From Paenibacillus ottowii (GTDB lineage: Bacteria > Bacillota > Bacilli > Paenibacillales > Paenibacillaceae): a stretch of DNA of 64,000 nt. The first letter of the stretch is position 1, and each line of letters opens with the position of its first letter. The translations under genes and the position numbers were made by a program. The stretch covers positions 372,001-436,000 of the forward strand of contig NZ_VIJZ01000001.1 in the NCBI RefSeq assembly GCF_006874425.1, written 5' to 3'. Below are positions 19,395 through 28,837 of this stretch, one piece after another. The notes beneath the pieces were generated by a model. The model did not search any database. It was not told where the DNA came from and worked only from the letters and a program-made list of their open reading frames with translations.

Positions 19395-20735
19395 TTGAAG
19401 CTATGTGTGGTAGGTGCCGGATATGTTGGACTGGTGTCAGGGGTCTGTTTTGCCGCGCTTGGAAATACCGTCGTCTGTATCGACCAGAATGAAGATAAAA
19501 TTCGGCAGTTACGTGCAGGCGGGGTACCGATTTATGAACCAGGCTTAAAGGCTCTAATTAAAGATAATGTGGAGCAGGGGCGGCTGAGCTTTACAACAGA
19601 TATCGCGGCCTCGGTGCAAGCAGCTGATATTGTTATTTTGGCGGTAGGCACGCCTTCATTGCCGAGTGGAGAAGCCAACCTGTCCTATATTGAAGAAGCA
19701 GCGTGCGAGGTGGCAGATGCCATGAATGGCTACAAGATCATTGTCACCAAAAGCACGGTGCCTGTCGGAACGAACGAGCGTATTCAAAACTGGATGGCGA
19801 GTCGCACGAACTATCCTTTTGGCATCGCTTCGGTTCCTGAATTTTTACGAGAAGGCTCGGCAGTGATAGACACTCTACAGCCAGATCGGATCGTCATTGG
19901 AGCTTCTGATCCGCATGTGGCGGCGGTGCTAACTACTCTGCATGAGCCGCTGACAACGAATATCTTAACCACGGATATCCGTTCGGCCGAGATGATCAAG
20001 TATGCGTCGAACGCTTTTTTGGCGACCAAAATTTCGTTTATCAATGAGATTGCTAATATTTGTGAAAAGGTAGGGGCAGACGTTACACGCGTGGCCCACG
20101 GTATGGGGCTGGACCAACGGATCGGTTCCTCCTTTTTGTCCGCTGGTATTGGCTATGGGGGTTCGTGTTTTCCCAAGGATACACAGGCTTTAATTCAAAT
20201 TGCAGGCAACGTAGATTATGAATTTAAGCTGCTGAAATCCGTAGTAGAGGTGAATCAGGGACAACGTTTTAACGTGATCCGCAAGCTGAAAGAGGCACTG
20301 GGTGAGCTGGAAGGAGCTACGATTGGCATATGGGGGCTGGCCTTTAAACCGAATACAGATGACGTAAGAGACGCTCCGGCGATGGATATCATGCAGTCGC
20401 TGCTGGAGGCAGGGGCGCACATTCGTGCATATGACCCGATCGCTACCGCTAACTTCCGGCGATTGCTGGACAGCCCGGAAATACAGTGGACCGATAGTGC
20501 GCGAGAAGCAGCGGTAGGGTGCGATGCATTGTGTCTTCTGACAGAATGGGAGGAGTTTGGTGAGGTCGGATTGGGTGAACTGAACGAGCTGATGAAGTAT
20601 CCCATTATGATTGACGGGCGCAATGTGTATAGGGAAGAACAAATCAGACAAACTTCCTTTGCATACTATTCTGTTGGTAGACCACAGATGAACAATCTGG
20701 ATATAGATCGTCATCAGTCTGTAGTGAATCCGTAA
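19395..20735 (+). CDS. ugd: UDP-glucose 6-dehydrogenase, second copy
   Basis: Full-length paralogue of the enzyme at the left edge (446 residues), producing UDP-glucuronate. GAGYVGLVSG dinucleotide motif at the N-terminus, TKSTVPVGTNERI, catalytic Cys in GGSCFPKDTQ (near residue 258) and GLAFKPNTDDVRDAP. TTG 19395 is preferred because AAAAGGGGG ends 8 nt upstream and the family starts MKLCVVGAGYVGL; the TTG at 19389 is only 2 nt from the site. Long stretches such as TKISFINEIANICEKVGADV are identical in both copies. Confidence 0.95.
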   Translation: MKLCVVGAGYVGLVSGVCFAALGNTVVCIDQNEDKIRQLRAGGVPIYEPGLKALIKDNVEQGRLSFTTDIAASVQAADIVILAVGTPSLPSGEANLSYIEEAACEVADAMNGYKIIVTKSTVPVGTNERIQNWMASRTNYPFGIASVPEFLREGSAVIDTLQPDRIVIGASDPHVAAVLTTLHEPLTTNILTTDIRSAEMIKYASNAFLATKISFINEIANICEKVGADVTRVAHGMGLDQRIGSSFLSAGIGYGGSCFPKDTQALIQIAGNVDYEFKLLKSVVEVNQGQRFNVIRKLKEALGELEGATIGIWGLAFKPNTDDVRDAPAMDIMQSLLEAGAHIRAYDPIATANFRRLLDSPEIQWTDSAREAAVGCDALCLLTEWEEFGEVGLGELNELMKYPIMIDGRNVYREEQIRQTSFAYYSVGRPQMNNLDIDRHQSVVNP

Positions 20736-20748
20736 AGGGAGGCTGCGT

Positions 20749-21726
20749 ATGAAACGATGGCTGAAGGTGACGTTGGGCGCCGTGGCGTTATTGGTGGTAG
20801 GAGGGGCCGCCTATACCACCTATGTGTATCATTCCTTTAAAACAGCGGCGAATGCGATGTATCATCCGCGCAGCATCGTGCAGCCCGGAGCCGTCTCTAG
20901 CCTTGCAACGGGCGGAGTGGGGCGCTCCGTGGGTACAGACACTGGAGCGAGTACACCCAATCCGGCAGCCATCTCCCAGTTCAAGCCGTTCACCGTGCTG
21001 GTGCTGGGTGTAGATCGGCGGCCGCACGATCCAGGTCGATCCGATACGATGATCGTTCTATCTGTGAATCCCGCCAAGGGTTCGATGTTGATGTTCAACA
21101 TTCCACGCGATACGCGAACAGAGTTGATGGGTAGAGGGCGTGATGACAAAATCAATCACGCGTTTGCTTTCGGAGGCGTGGATATGTCGATCCGTACGGT
21201 AGAGCATTTTTTGAACCATTCGATAGATTACTATGTACAAATGAATATGGAAGGGTTTGCGAAAATGGTGGACCTTGTGGGGGGAGTCGAGGTTTACAAT
21301 CCGCTTGATTTTCAGTATGAGGGGCATCATTTTGCGCAGGGGAATTTGAACTTGAACGGAACTGAAGCATTGGCCTATGCCCGTATGCGATTTGATGATC
21401 CGCGTGGGGATCTCGGAAGGAACGCCCGCCAGCGAGAGCTGCTCAAGCAAATTCTGGCCCAATCCATCAGCGAAGAAGGGCTGTTGCGAGTAAAACCGAT
21501 CCTGGAGGCAGCAGGGAAACAGATTCGCACAGACATTAGCTTTGACGATATGAAAACCTTTCTGACCCAGATCGGCCCTTCTCTTAAGCAGACGGATACC
21601 GTTGAGATCAAGGGACATGGGAGCAAAATCAACGGCGTGTATTATTACATCGTAGATGAGCCGGAACGCCAACGCATCCATGGAATATTGGAGAAGCACT
21701 TGCTCACAACTGCCCCATCGCCTTAG
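20749..21726 (+). CDS. LytR-CpsA-Psr (LCP) family glycopolymer ligase
   Basis: Transfers polymer from the lipid carrier to the cell wall. 325 residues: N-terminal TM (VTLGAVALLVVGGAAYTTYV), low-complexity linker, then the LCP domain with VLVLGVDRRPHDPGRSDTM, NIPRDTRTEL, GGVDMSIRTVEHFLN, DLVGGVEVYNPLDF and RMRFDDPRGDLGRNARQREL, which carry the conserved Arg and Asp residues. GGGAGG lies 8 nt upstream. Last gene of the exopolysaccharide operon, consistent with anchoring the product to peptidoglycan. Confidence 0.93.
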   Translation: MKRWLKVTLGAVALLVVGGAAYTTYVYHSFKTAANAMYHPRSIVQPGAVSSLATGGVGRSVGTDTGASTPNPAAISQFKPFTVLVLGVDRRPHDPGRSDTMIVLSVNPAKGSMLMFNIPRDTRTELMGRGRDDKINHAFAFGGVDMSIRTVEHFLNHSIDYYVQMNMEGFAKMVDLVGGVEVYNPLDFQYEGHHFAQGNLNLNGTEALAYARMRFDDPRGDLGRNARQRELLKQILAQSISEEGLLRVKPILEAAGKQIRTDISFDDMKTFLTQIGPSLKQTDTVEIKGHGSKINGVYYYIVDEPERQRIHGILEKHLLTTAPSP

Positions 21727-21844
21727 GCAGGATCGTAGCAGGCGGGTGTCCCTCAGGGGAGACCCGTTGTTCTCTTCTAAACTCCTCTTGTCCCACATAC
21801 ATCTGTAGAGTATTCGGTACAGTCCGACAGAGGGAGGGGCATGT

Positions 21845-22342
21845 ATGCTGCTTAGAAGGAGAGCAGCTTCGGCGTTCGTCCGTAAGTTGCTGTATTTTGC
21901 AAGCATATGTGGGTTGCTATGGCTGCTGTGGATGGGTCTGCGTGGGATGATGTCTACGGGGGAAGGGAATCAAGCCGTAAAAGTGCTGAATGAGTTCTAC
22001 ACGATGGAGCAATCGGGGAATTTTGGCGGCTCATGGGAGCTTTTTCATTCACAAATGAAGAAAAAATTCGAGAAGTCCACGTATGTACAACAGCGTGCGC
22101 ACGTTTTTATGCAGGATATGGGGACGGATACGTTTACGTTTGAACTGGGGGAACCGCAGGCTGAGTACGATATTCGTACTGATTCGAATGGAGAAGAGCT
22201 AGGTAAGGTCTACCGTATTACGGTCACTCAACATTACAAGACTCGCTTTGGCACTTTTGATATTGTGCAGCCTTGTTATGTGACGCAGGAAGATGAGGAG
22301 TGGAGGGTGCTTTGGATATACAAGGAAAAGGAACAGCCATAA
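21845..22342 (+). CDS. Membrane-anchored protein of unknown function
   Basis: 165 residues: a basic N-terminus, one TM (LLYFASICGLLWLLWMGL), then an extracytoplasmic alpha+beta domain (AVKVLNEFYTMEQSGNFG, EWRVLWIYKEKEQ) with the look of an NTF2-like/DUF4878-type fold. GAGGGAGGGG precedes the ATG. It is 118 bp after the LCP gene and could still be in that transcript. No function can be assigned. Confidence 0.75.
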   Translation: MLLRRRAASAFVRKLLYFASICGLLWLLWMGLRGMMSTGEGNQAVKVLNEFYTMEQSGNFGGSWELFHSQMKKKFEKSTYVQQRAHVFMQDMGTDTFTFELGEPQAEYDIRTDSNGEELGKVYRITVTQHYKTRFGTFDIVQPCYVTQEDEEWRVLWIYKEKEQP

Positions 22343-22457
22343 TAAGATGCCCCCGAAGGTGTTTCTGATAGGATAAATATGGTACAATACTTCCAAAACC
22401 GGAAATGTACAGTAAAAAGAATAACAGCTTCACTCCGGGTGGAAGGAGTTTCATAGC

Positions 22458-23378
22458 ATGCAGCAAGCGGCAGGACAGGTTCCCGTAATACGTATGGAGG
22501 GTGTGAGTAAAATCATTTCCTCAAAAGCGATCGTGGACAATCTGACACTGGAGGTTCCGGCCGGACAGGTATTTGGTTTCCTCGGACCCAACGGTGCGGG
22601 AAAAACGACCACTATTCGTATGATGGTTGGCCTGATTTCGATCAGCAAGGGTGATATTCATATTTGTGGAGACAGCATCATTACCGATTTTGAAAAGGCT
22701 GTTTCCCATGTTGGTGCGATTGTTGAGAACCCGGAAATGTACAAGTTTCTGACAGGCTATCAAAATTTGCAGCATTTTGCACGTATGTCTCCCGGGGTGA
22801 TCCAAGAGCGTATAGATGAAGCGATTCGTCTGGTAGGACTCGGAAACCGAATTCATGATAAAGTCAAAACCTATTCGCTCGGAATGCGGCAGCGACTCGG
22901 GGTAGCTCAGGCAATTTTGCATCGACCGAAGCTGCTCGTGCTGGATGAGCCGACCAATGGCTTGGACCCGCAGGGTATTCGTGAACTGCGGGATTATTTG
23001 CGTCAATTGACCCGTTCGGAAGGAATTTCCGTATTTGTATCAAGTCATTTGTTGTCCGAAATGGAGCTGATGTGCGACCGTGTGGCTATTATTCAGAGCG
23101 GGCGGTTGGTCGATATCAAGCAGTTGAAGAATTCAGAGGGAGAACTGCAGACGGCAGAAATTGCTTTTGAAGTCAATGATGCCGAGCAAGCTTATACCCT
23201 TGCTGGAGCAGGGCGCATCGAAGGCAATCAACTACTGCTGCACTTGGAGCGGGAGCAGATTGCAGAGATGAACAGTCTGCTGGCTGCAAATGGAGTCAAG
23301 GTGTATGCCATTCACCCGGTTGCCCGTACGTTGGAAGATCAATTTTTGGAAGTGACGGGAGGCGGGTCCATTGGCTGA
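22458..23378 (+). CDS. ABC transporter ATP-binding protein (BcrA-like)
   Basis: 306-residue ATPase of a two-gene ABC-2 exporter. Walker A GPNGAGKTTT, signature YSLGMRQRLGVAQ, Walker B LLVLDEPTNGLDP and the switch His in SSHLLSEME are all present, with a C-terminal extension typical of bacitracin/lantibiotic-type or YxlF-type ATPases. GGAAGGAG precedes the ATG and the permease overlaps by 8 bp. Substrate unknown. Confidence 0.93.
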   Translation: MQQAAGQVPVIRMEGVSKIISSKAIVDNLTLEVPAGQVFGFLGPNGAGKTTTIRMMVGLISISKGDIHICGDSIITDFEKAVSHVGAIVENPEMYKFLTGYQNLQHFARMSPGVIQERIDEAIRLVGLGNRIHDKVKTYSLGMRQRLGVAQAILHRPKLLVLDEPTNGLDPQGIRELRDYLRQLTRSEGISVFVSSHLLSEMELMCDRVAIIQSGRLVDIKQLKNSEGELQTAEIAFEVNDAEQAYTLAGAGRIEGNQLLLHLEREQIAEMNSLLAANGVKVYAIHPVARTLEDQFLEVTGGGSIG

Positions 23379-24153
23379 TTTCTTCAAGCTGGTACATAAC
23401 GAAAATCTTAAAATCTACTTGCGTGTGCGCACGTGGATTATGCTCGGACTGCTAGCGGTCATCACCGCTGTGATTCCAATGCTGATTTCTCTGGTTTCCG
23501 ATCAGGTCAGTGTGTGGGATGGCATCGCATTGACAACGTTGTTTACATTTTTTCTAAATACGACGTTTACGGTTATTGTAGCTGCTGATTCAGTGGCTGG
23601 CGAATTTACATGGGGGACGATTAAGCTGCTGCTCATCCGACCTTGGACTCGCAGCAAAATTTTGTTGTCCAAGTATATATCGGTGATTTTGTTCAGTTTG
23701 CTTGGAACGATCGTTTTGGTTTTGATGGTTACGCTATCCTCCTGGCTGATGTTATCGAAGGACACACCAGCAGGCTCTGTTCCGCTGTTCAGTGATCCAA
23801 TCTCTTACGTAACGCTAAACTTCTTGTATAGCTATATCGCCTTATTCGTAACCATGGCTTTTGCATTTATGTTATCCGCAGTGTTTCGATCCAGCGCCTT
23901 GGCGATTGGTTTGTCCTTGTTTATGATGTTCACCAAAACCATTTATAACTCGATTGGCTTGTTCAGCACAGATCGTTTTGAATGGACCAAATACGTACTC
24001 TTTACGCATATGGATCTGAAAAAATATCTGGATATGCCGCCGGGTACAGTAAGTTCCGATCTAATCTTTTCGCTCGCCGTGCTGGCCGCTTATTATGTGG
24101 TTTTTATCGCAGTTGCCTGGGTGGTATTCGTAAAACGGGATGTTTCAACCTAG
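23371..24153 (+). CDS. ABC-2 type transporter permease
   Basis: 260 residues with six predicted membrane spans (for example IMLGLLAVITAVIPMLISLV and YVVFIAVAWVVFV). It starts with TTG at 23371, preceded by GGAGGCGGG and overlapping the ATPase gene, so the two are coupled. Pairs with the preceding ATPase to form an exporter of unknown substrate. Terminator follows at 24222-24258. Confidence 0.88.
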   Translation: MADFFKLVHNENLKIYLRVRTWIMLGLLAVITAVIPMLISLVSDQVSVWDGIALTTLFTFFLNTTFTVIVAADSVAGEFTWGTIKLLLIRPWTRSKILLSKYISVILFSLLGTIVLVLMVTLSSWLMLSKDTPAGSVPLFSDPISYVTLNFLYSYIALFVTMAFAFMLSAVFRSSALAIGLSLFMMFTKTIYNSIGLFSTDRFEWTKYVLFTHMDLKKYLDMPPGTVSSDLIFSLAVLAAYYVVFIAVAWVVFVKRDVST

Positions 24154-24221
24154 ACATGTTTCTCTTAGAATGAATGATTTAATCATACGAGGATTTTGGC
24201 AAAATGCCGAGATCATAAAAA

Positions 24222-24258
24222 GGAAGTCCAATGCTTAGGCAGTTGGACTTCCTTTTTT
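24222..24258 (+). terminator. Strong intrinsic terminator of the ABC exporter
   Basis: GGAAGTCCAA (24222-24231) and TTGGACTTCC (24243-24252) form a perfect 10-bp stem with an 11-nt loop, followed by TTTTTT. Confidence 0.93.
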
Positions 24259-24411
24259 ATATGTTAACACTGTTCATGCAGTATTTATGTCATTTTTGCT
24301 ACATATTCTGCAAGTGTGGGTATATTGTAATCTATTTTCAGCAAGAATCAATCAATAGGGTCGGTTTGCGTTTAAAGAAGTAGAGAGAAACAGAACAGGG
24401 GGGCGCATGAT

Positions 24412-25497
24412 ATGCTGCAAAATAATCGTTTTTTTCGTCTGACTTCAGGAATCGTCATGCTGTTGCTCATCATTTACTTGGGCACCAAAGTAAGTTTTAT
24501 ATTCAGTCCTCTCGTATCCTTGGTCAGCCTGCTGATTGTACCGCTGATGCTATCTTTTTTCCTCTATTATTTATTGAGACCGATCGTAGATGTTATGGAA
24601 CGGAGAAAAATCAAACGATCGATTTCCATATTGCTGATCTATTTGGTCATTGGCGTGTTGCTATTCCTTTTCTCATGGGGAGTGTGGCCTACGCTCCGTG
24701 ATCAGGTAACCAATTTATTTGAGAATGCGCCGAAGCTCATTAAAAGTCTGGTTGATCAATTGAGCCAGTGGCGGCATAATCAATCCTTGAGACAAGTGCT
24801 GCCTCCAGGTGAAGACCCGCTGTCACAACTGTCAGATACCTTAAATGAAGCCTTTTCTGCGCTGTCAGATTATTCGGTAAAGCTGGTATCGTTCGTATCC
24901 TACTTTTTTATTGTATTGGCTACCTTCCCGATATTGCTCTACTATATGTTGAAGGAAGGGAGCAAGTTTGGCCCCAAAATGCTAAATTTCTTTCCTAGAA
25001 AATATCACAAGGACGCGCTGGAGGTGATGGAGGATATCGATAGTGCGCTTAGCAGCTTTATCGTCAGTCGGGTGCTGATCAATGTCGCACTGGGCTTGAT
25101 GATGTTCCTTGGATTTTTGATTATTGGTTTGCCTTATGCCTTGCTGCTTGCCGTTATTTCGATTTTCCTTAATTTTATTCCCTATGTGGGGGCAGTAGCT
25201 GCTTCTATACCTGTGGTTATCATTGGATTTCTCGAATCGCCTTCGATGGCGCTCTGGTCGCTGGTGGTGGTGATCGTTGCCCAGCAAATTCAGGATAATT
25301 GGTTATCACCGATTGTCTTTGGCAAGCAGTTGGATATTCATCCGTTGACTGTCGTCATTTTATTGCTGGTTGGTGGCGACCTGCTCGGGATCTTGGGGAT
25401 CATTTTGGTGATTCCATTATATATGTGCGGCAAAATCGTCATACGCAAGGTGTATCATTTATTTTTGGAACGCAGAGTGGAAGATATTATGGAGTGA
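24412..25497 (+). CDS. AI-2E family transporter (PerM-like)
   Basis: 361-residue polytopic membrane protein. Hydrophobic N-terminal pair, an amphipathic middle region (LRDQVTNLFENAPKLIKSLV), then the family hallmark GLPYALLLAVISIFLNFIPYVG and a C-terminal block (QQIQDNWLSPIVFGKQLDIH, GGDLLGILGIILVIPLY). Members export diverse small molecules or ions; substrate here unknown. Monocistronic, with GGGGGGCGC before the ATG. Confidence 0.9.
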   Translation: MLQNNRFFRLTSGIVMLLLIIYLGTKVSFIFSPLVSLVSLLIVPLMLSFFLYYLLRPIVDVMERRKIKRSISILLIYLVIGVLLFLFSWGVWPTLRDQVTNLFENAPKLIKSLVDQLSQWRHNQSLRQVLPPGEDPLSQLSDTLNEAFSALSDYSVKLVSFVSYFFIVLATFPILLYYMLKEGSKFGPKMLNFFPRKYHKDALEVMEDIDSALSSFIVSRVLINVALGLMMFLGFLIIGLPYALLLAVISIFLNFIPYVGAVAASIPVVIIGFLESPSMALWSLVVVIVAQQIQDNWLSPIVFGKQLDIHPLTVVILLLVGGDLLGILGIILVIPLYMCGKIVIRKVYHLFLERRVEDIME

Positions 25498-25536
25498 ATG
25501 GAGGTTGTACTGGATATAAAAGGAGTATAAGCCGAT

Positions 25537-26013
25537 CTAGCCTGCTTCAGGTTGTAGGGTGGCTTCGCTGTCCTCTTCGTCTTGGCTGAAACTGGATTGG
25601 TTTTCATCATCCGATTTCTCTGTAGCCGTCAGCGATTCTGCCTCTATGGCTTGGTTCATCGTGGTTTGGTTCATTTGACTGGTGCCGTTCAGGATGCCGC
25701 CTTCAGAGATGACCAGCGTGGGGGTCGTCGTATTTCCATACAGTTCGCCTGTGGGTGTAATGGTCAATCGTTCTTCTGTGGTGATGCTGCCGAACACCTT
25801 GCCGGCCAGAATGACGTCCCGTGCAATGATGTCCGAGCGTACAACCGCAGATTCTCCAATGACGACAGTATGAGTGCTGTAGATATCGCCCTGAAAGTGA
25901 CCGTCGATGCGAATATTGGCCTCTGCCACAATCGTACCTTCAAAGCGGGTGCCATGCGCGAGCAGTGTATCCGTAGCTGGGGTGGGGAGCTTTTTCTTGG
26001 ATTCCTTGAACAT
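25537..26013 (-). CDS. Bactofilin (polymer-forming cytoskeletal protein)
   Basis: Self-assembling beta-helical scaffold protein. 158 residues: short N-terminal tail, a DUF583/bactofilin core (about 20-115) with repeated hydrophobic-turn units such as IRIDGHFQGDIYS, VVIGESAVVRSDIIARDVIL and GKVFGSITTEERLTITPTGE, and an acidic disordered C-terminus. The M23 peptidase gene lies 45 bp upstream on the same strand, so the pair looks like an operon. Confidence 0.93.
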   Translation of the reverse strand: MFKESKKKLPTPATDTLLAHGTRFEGTIVAEANIRIDGHFQGDIYSTHTVVIGESAVVRSDIIARDVILAGKVFGSITTEERLTITPTGELYGNTTTPTLVISEGGILNGTSQMNQTTMNQAIEAESLTATEKSDDENQSSFSQDEEDSEATLQPEAG

Positions 26014-26058
26014 AAGCGTGTGCCTCCAATCCTTTATTGTCAGTATTTTGCAAAATCC

Positions 26059-27090
26059 TCATTGTACATACAGTAATGGATCGACAGGTTGGTTATGCTT
26101 GACAATCTGAAAATGAAGATGAGGTCCTGTACTTCTTCCGGTGCTTCCTAGCAGGCCAATGGTCTGTCCTTTGTGAACACGGTCCCCCGGAGCCACCTGC
26201 ATACCGCTTAGGTGCATATACCAGCTCTGAAGTCCGTCAGGATGCTGGATGATGATACACTTGCCGCGGGCTCCACTGGAAGCGGCCTCCAGCACAGTGC
26301 CTGCTCCTGCCGCATAGACAGGATCGCCGGATTGACCGGCAATGTCCACGCCGGAATGAAAAGCGGACCTACCTGTAAATGGGTCGCTGCGATAGCCGAA
26401 GCTGGAGGTCATGCGCCGCGAACCCGCAGGCCAAATCGAGGGTCTCCCTTGTTCAGTAAGTTCGAGTCTGCGGGTCTGGAGCAGCTGTGCGGCTTGTTTG
26501 CGCTCCAGGTTCTGCTGGACGGCGTTTGCTTGTTGAATCGAGCGCGGAACCGTACGTTCCACGGTGTCCAGCAGAGCCTCGATTTCCTGAAAGTCATCCA
26601 TGGCCTGGCTGGCTAAAAGGGCTGTATTTTCATGCACTGCGATCAATTCGCCTCCGATATGATCGGAAGCATTCCAGGAGAGCGGAGTTATGGTTGATTT
26701 ATGGCTGCTTGTGCTGGAGGAATTTCCGTATTTACGAATGAATTGCTGCATTTGTTGTTCCAGCTCTGTTACGCGCTGGAGACGTTCGCGAATACTGGTG
26801 GCTTGATTCGTCAGCTCCATGACTTCTTGTCGCAGCCGCCCAATAGCTGCGTCTTTGTCTGCTACCGTGACCTCCATCTGCAAACTCTGAACAGCAAGAT
26901 TGGTTTCCATTTGGGAAATAATATGGGAAGAACGGATTTGCAGCCCGATCACGAGCGTAGAGATTGATGCGATCACAAGGGTCGGGACGAGAATGACAGC
27001 GGCTGTGGAGCATTGTAGCTGCTTGGGTGGTTGCTGTGCATCCCGAATGACAAGCAGGGTCATCCGGCGATTTAGGCTTCCTTTTTTCAT
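26059..27090 (-). CDS. Membrane-anchored M23 peptidoglycan endopeptidase
   Basis: 343 residues. N-terminal TM (AAVILVPTLVIASISTLVIG), a coiled coil (about 65-125, with leucine-rich heptads), and a C-terminal LytM/M23 domain with the zinc ligands in FHSGVDIAGQSG and HLHFQIVKHNQP and the conserved GYRSDPFTG. All zinc-binding residues are present, so it should be active. Upstream partner of the bactofilin gene; in other bacteria such pairs link cell-wall cutting to a scaffold that shapes the cell. Confidence 0.92.
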   Translation of the reverse strand: MKKGSLNRRMTLLVIRDAQQPPKQLQCSTAAVILVPTLVIASISTLVIGLQIRSSHIISQMETNLAVQSLQMEVTVADKDAAIGRLRQEVMELTNQATSIRERLQRVTELEQQMQQFIRKYGNSSSTSSHKSTITPLSWNASDHIGGELIAVHENTALLASQAMDDFQEIEALLDTVERTVPRSIQQANAVQQNLERKQAAQLLQTRRLELTEQGRPSIWPAGSRRMTSSFGYRSDPFTGRSAFHSGVDIAGQSGDPVYAAGAGTVLEAASSGARGKCIIIQHPDGLQSWYMHLSGMQVAPGDRVHKGQTIGLLGSTGRSTGPHLHFQIVKHNQPVDPLLYVQ

Positions 27091-27212
27091 AATCGCTCCT
27101 TTCCGGACATCGCTCCTATAGTGCTTGGTTACTATCTATTCAGTTTAAAAGGCAAACATGTCAAAAAAATTGGAGCTTTGTATAAAACGTAGATATATAA
27201 GGAGGCTTAGAC

Positions 27213-28643
27213 ATGCTGTGGTTGCTGTTGGTTTTAATTGTTTTTATTTTTCAGACCGGGACGATTCTGCTATTCGAATTTCGCAAGCCGTCCAAGGCGG
27301 TAGCCTGGCTCTTTATTTTATTTTGTTTCCCGCTCATTGGTTTTGTGGTGTACTATTTTGTCGCACAGGATTACCAGAAGCGTAAAGTGGTTCGTAAAGC
27401 AGGATCACAGCTATTTCGTGAATTCCGTGAACGTCTGTGGGCACAAACCAGGGTGATTGAAAATGTAGAGCAAATGCACAATCCCCATTTCAAGCATCAG
27501 GAGCGTCTGTTTAATCAGTTAATTCGTATGTCGGAAAACCCGTTGACTGGCTGCAACCGCACTCGTGTGCTGACGAATGGAGAAGAGACCTTTGAGGCCA
27601 TGCTGACAGCGATGGAGCATGCGCAACACCATATTCATGTGGAATTTTACATATTTCGAGCAGACGAAATCGGAAAGAAATTTCAGGAGGTCATGATCCG
27701 TAAGGCCCGTGAGGGAGTGAAGGTGCGATTCATTGTGGATGGGGTAGGAAGCTACAATTTGCCCTATTCATTTATTCGCACTTGTAGTGAGGCTGGGGTG
27801 GAATTTCATTATTTTCTACCGCCTTTTTTTGCCACGCTGGATCGCCGGATTAACTATCGTAATCACAGGAAAATTGTGGTGGTGGACGGCACGATCGGAT
27901 TTGTGGGGGGAATCAATGTAGGCGACGATTATCTCGGAAAGTACCCTAAAGTGGGATTTTGGAGGGATACACACTTGCAGATTGAAGGAGATGGCGTTTA
28001 TTTTCTGCAAAATGTGTTTCTTAGCGACTGGAAACTGGCTTCAAAAGAGCGGCTGATGGATGTGAATTTATTTCCCCCACATAACTGCACAGGGATTGAG
28101 GAAGTGCAGATTTTGAGCAGTGGTCCTGATCAGGTGTGGGATACGATTCAGGAATTATGCTTTGGAGCGCTCACGGTTGCCAAACAGCGGATTTGGATAA
28201 CGACGCCGTATTTTATTCCCGATCCGGGGATTTATGAGGCGCTGAAGCTGGCGGCCGTCAGTGGCATCGATGTAAAAATTATTATTCCCTACCAATCAGA
28301 TTCAAAACTGGTTCATCTGGCCTCACTGTCCTATGTACAAGAATTGCTGGAGGCAGGAGTGGAGTTCTACCAATATCGAAAAGGATTTATTCACGCCAAA
28401 GTGGTGATTGTGGATGATTTGCTTGGCTCGGTCGGGACCGCAAATATGGACATGCGCAGCTTTTTCTATAATTTTGAGTTGACTGCTGTACTTTTTGCCA
28501 CTTCGGCGATAGATCGGCTTTCTGCAGATTTTGTAGAGGACATTTCCAACTCTTCAAAAATAGAATTGAATGTGTTTCGCAGACGTCCTCGATCTCAAAA
28601 GTTAGCTGAAATTCTAACTCGCATGCTCTCTCCTCTCCTTTAA
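27213..28643 (+). CDS. cls: Cardiolipin synthase
   Basis: Phospholipase D superfamily enzyme that joins two phosphatidylglycerols into cardiolipin. 476 residues, two N-terminal TMs (MLWLLLVLIVFIF; WLFILFCFPLIGFVVYYFV) and two HKD motifs: HRKIVVVDGTIGFVGG near residue 220 and HAKVVIVDDLLGSVGT near 395. AAGGAGG precedes the ATG. Length is typical for the Bacillus-type enzymes. Confidence 0.95.
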   Translation: MLWLLLVLIVFIFQTGTILLFEFRKPSKAVAWLFILFCFPLIGFVVYYFVAQDYQKRKVVRKAGSQLFREFRERLWAQTRVIENVEQMHNPHFKHQERLFNQLIRMSENPLTGCNRTRVLTNGEETFEAMLTAMEHAQHHIHVEFYIFRADEIGKKFQEVMIRKAREGVKVRFIVDGVGSYNLPYSFIRTCSEAGVEFHYFLPPFFATLDRRINYRNHRKIVVVDGTIGFVGGINVGDDYLGKYPKVGFWRDTHLQIEGDGVYFLQNVFLSDWKLASKERLMDVNLFPPHNCTGIEEVQILSSGPDQVWDTIQELCFGALTVAKQRIWITTPYFIPDPGIYEALKLAAVSGIDVKIIIPYQSDSKLVHLASLSYVQELLEAGVEFYQYRKGFIHAKVVIVDDLLGSVGTANMDMRSFFYNFELTAVLFATSAIDRLSADFVEDISNSSKIELNVFRRRPRSQKLAEILTRMLSPLL

Positions 28644-28644
28644 A

Positions 28645-28664
28645 GGCGATTTTCGCCGTTTTTA
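28645..28664 (+). terminator. Weak terminator after cls
   Basis: GGCG-ATTTT-CGCC followed by GTTTTT, two bases past the cls stop codon. Short stem, so efficiency is uncertain. Confidence 0.5.
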
Positions 28665-28713
28665 TCAATATAATCCCTCTTTATTGTGATTTATGTGCTC
28701 TTTACTAACTTTT

Positions 28714-28799
28714 TTGCGCAAAATCACAGTTTTATGATATACTATTCGTATAACTAAGCGCCGTAAAGGAGAGGGGACTGCGGGGAGCAGCCCCTTTTT
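28714..28799 (+). promoter_or_regulatory. Promoter and possible attenuator ahead of the YitT gene
   Basis: TTGCGC (28714-28719), 18 nt, then extended -10 TGATATACT (28735-28743). A terminator-like hairpin GGGG-A-CTGC/GCAG-CCCC with TTTTT lies at 28773-28799, between this promoter and the gene. Either transcription is attenuated in a short leader, or the hairpin simply ends read-through from cls. I see no antiterminator pairing or aptamer. Confidence 0.45.
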
Positions 28800-28837
28800 C
28801 GGTCTAATATACCATACTGTAACGGGGGGATTTATAT

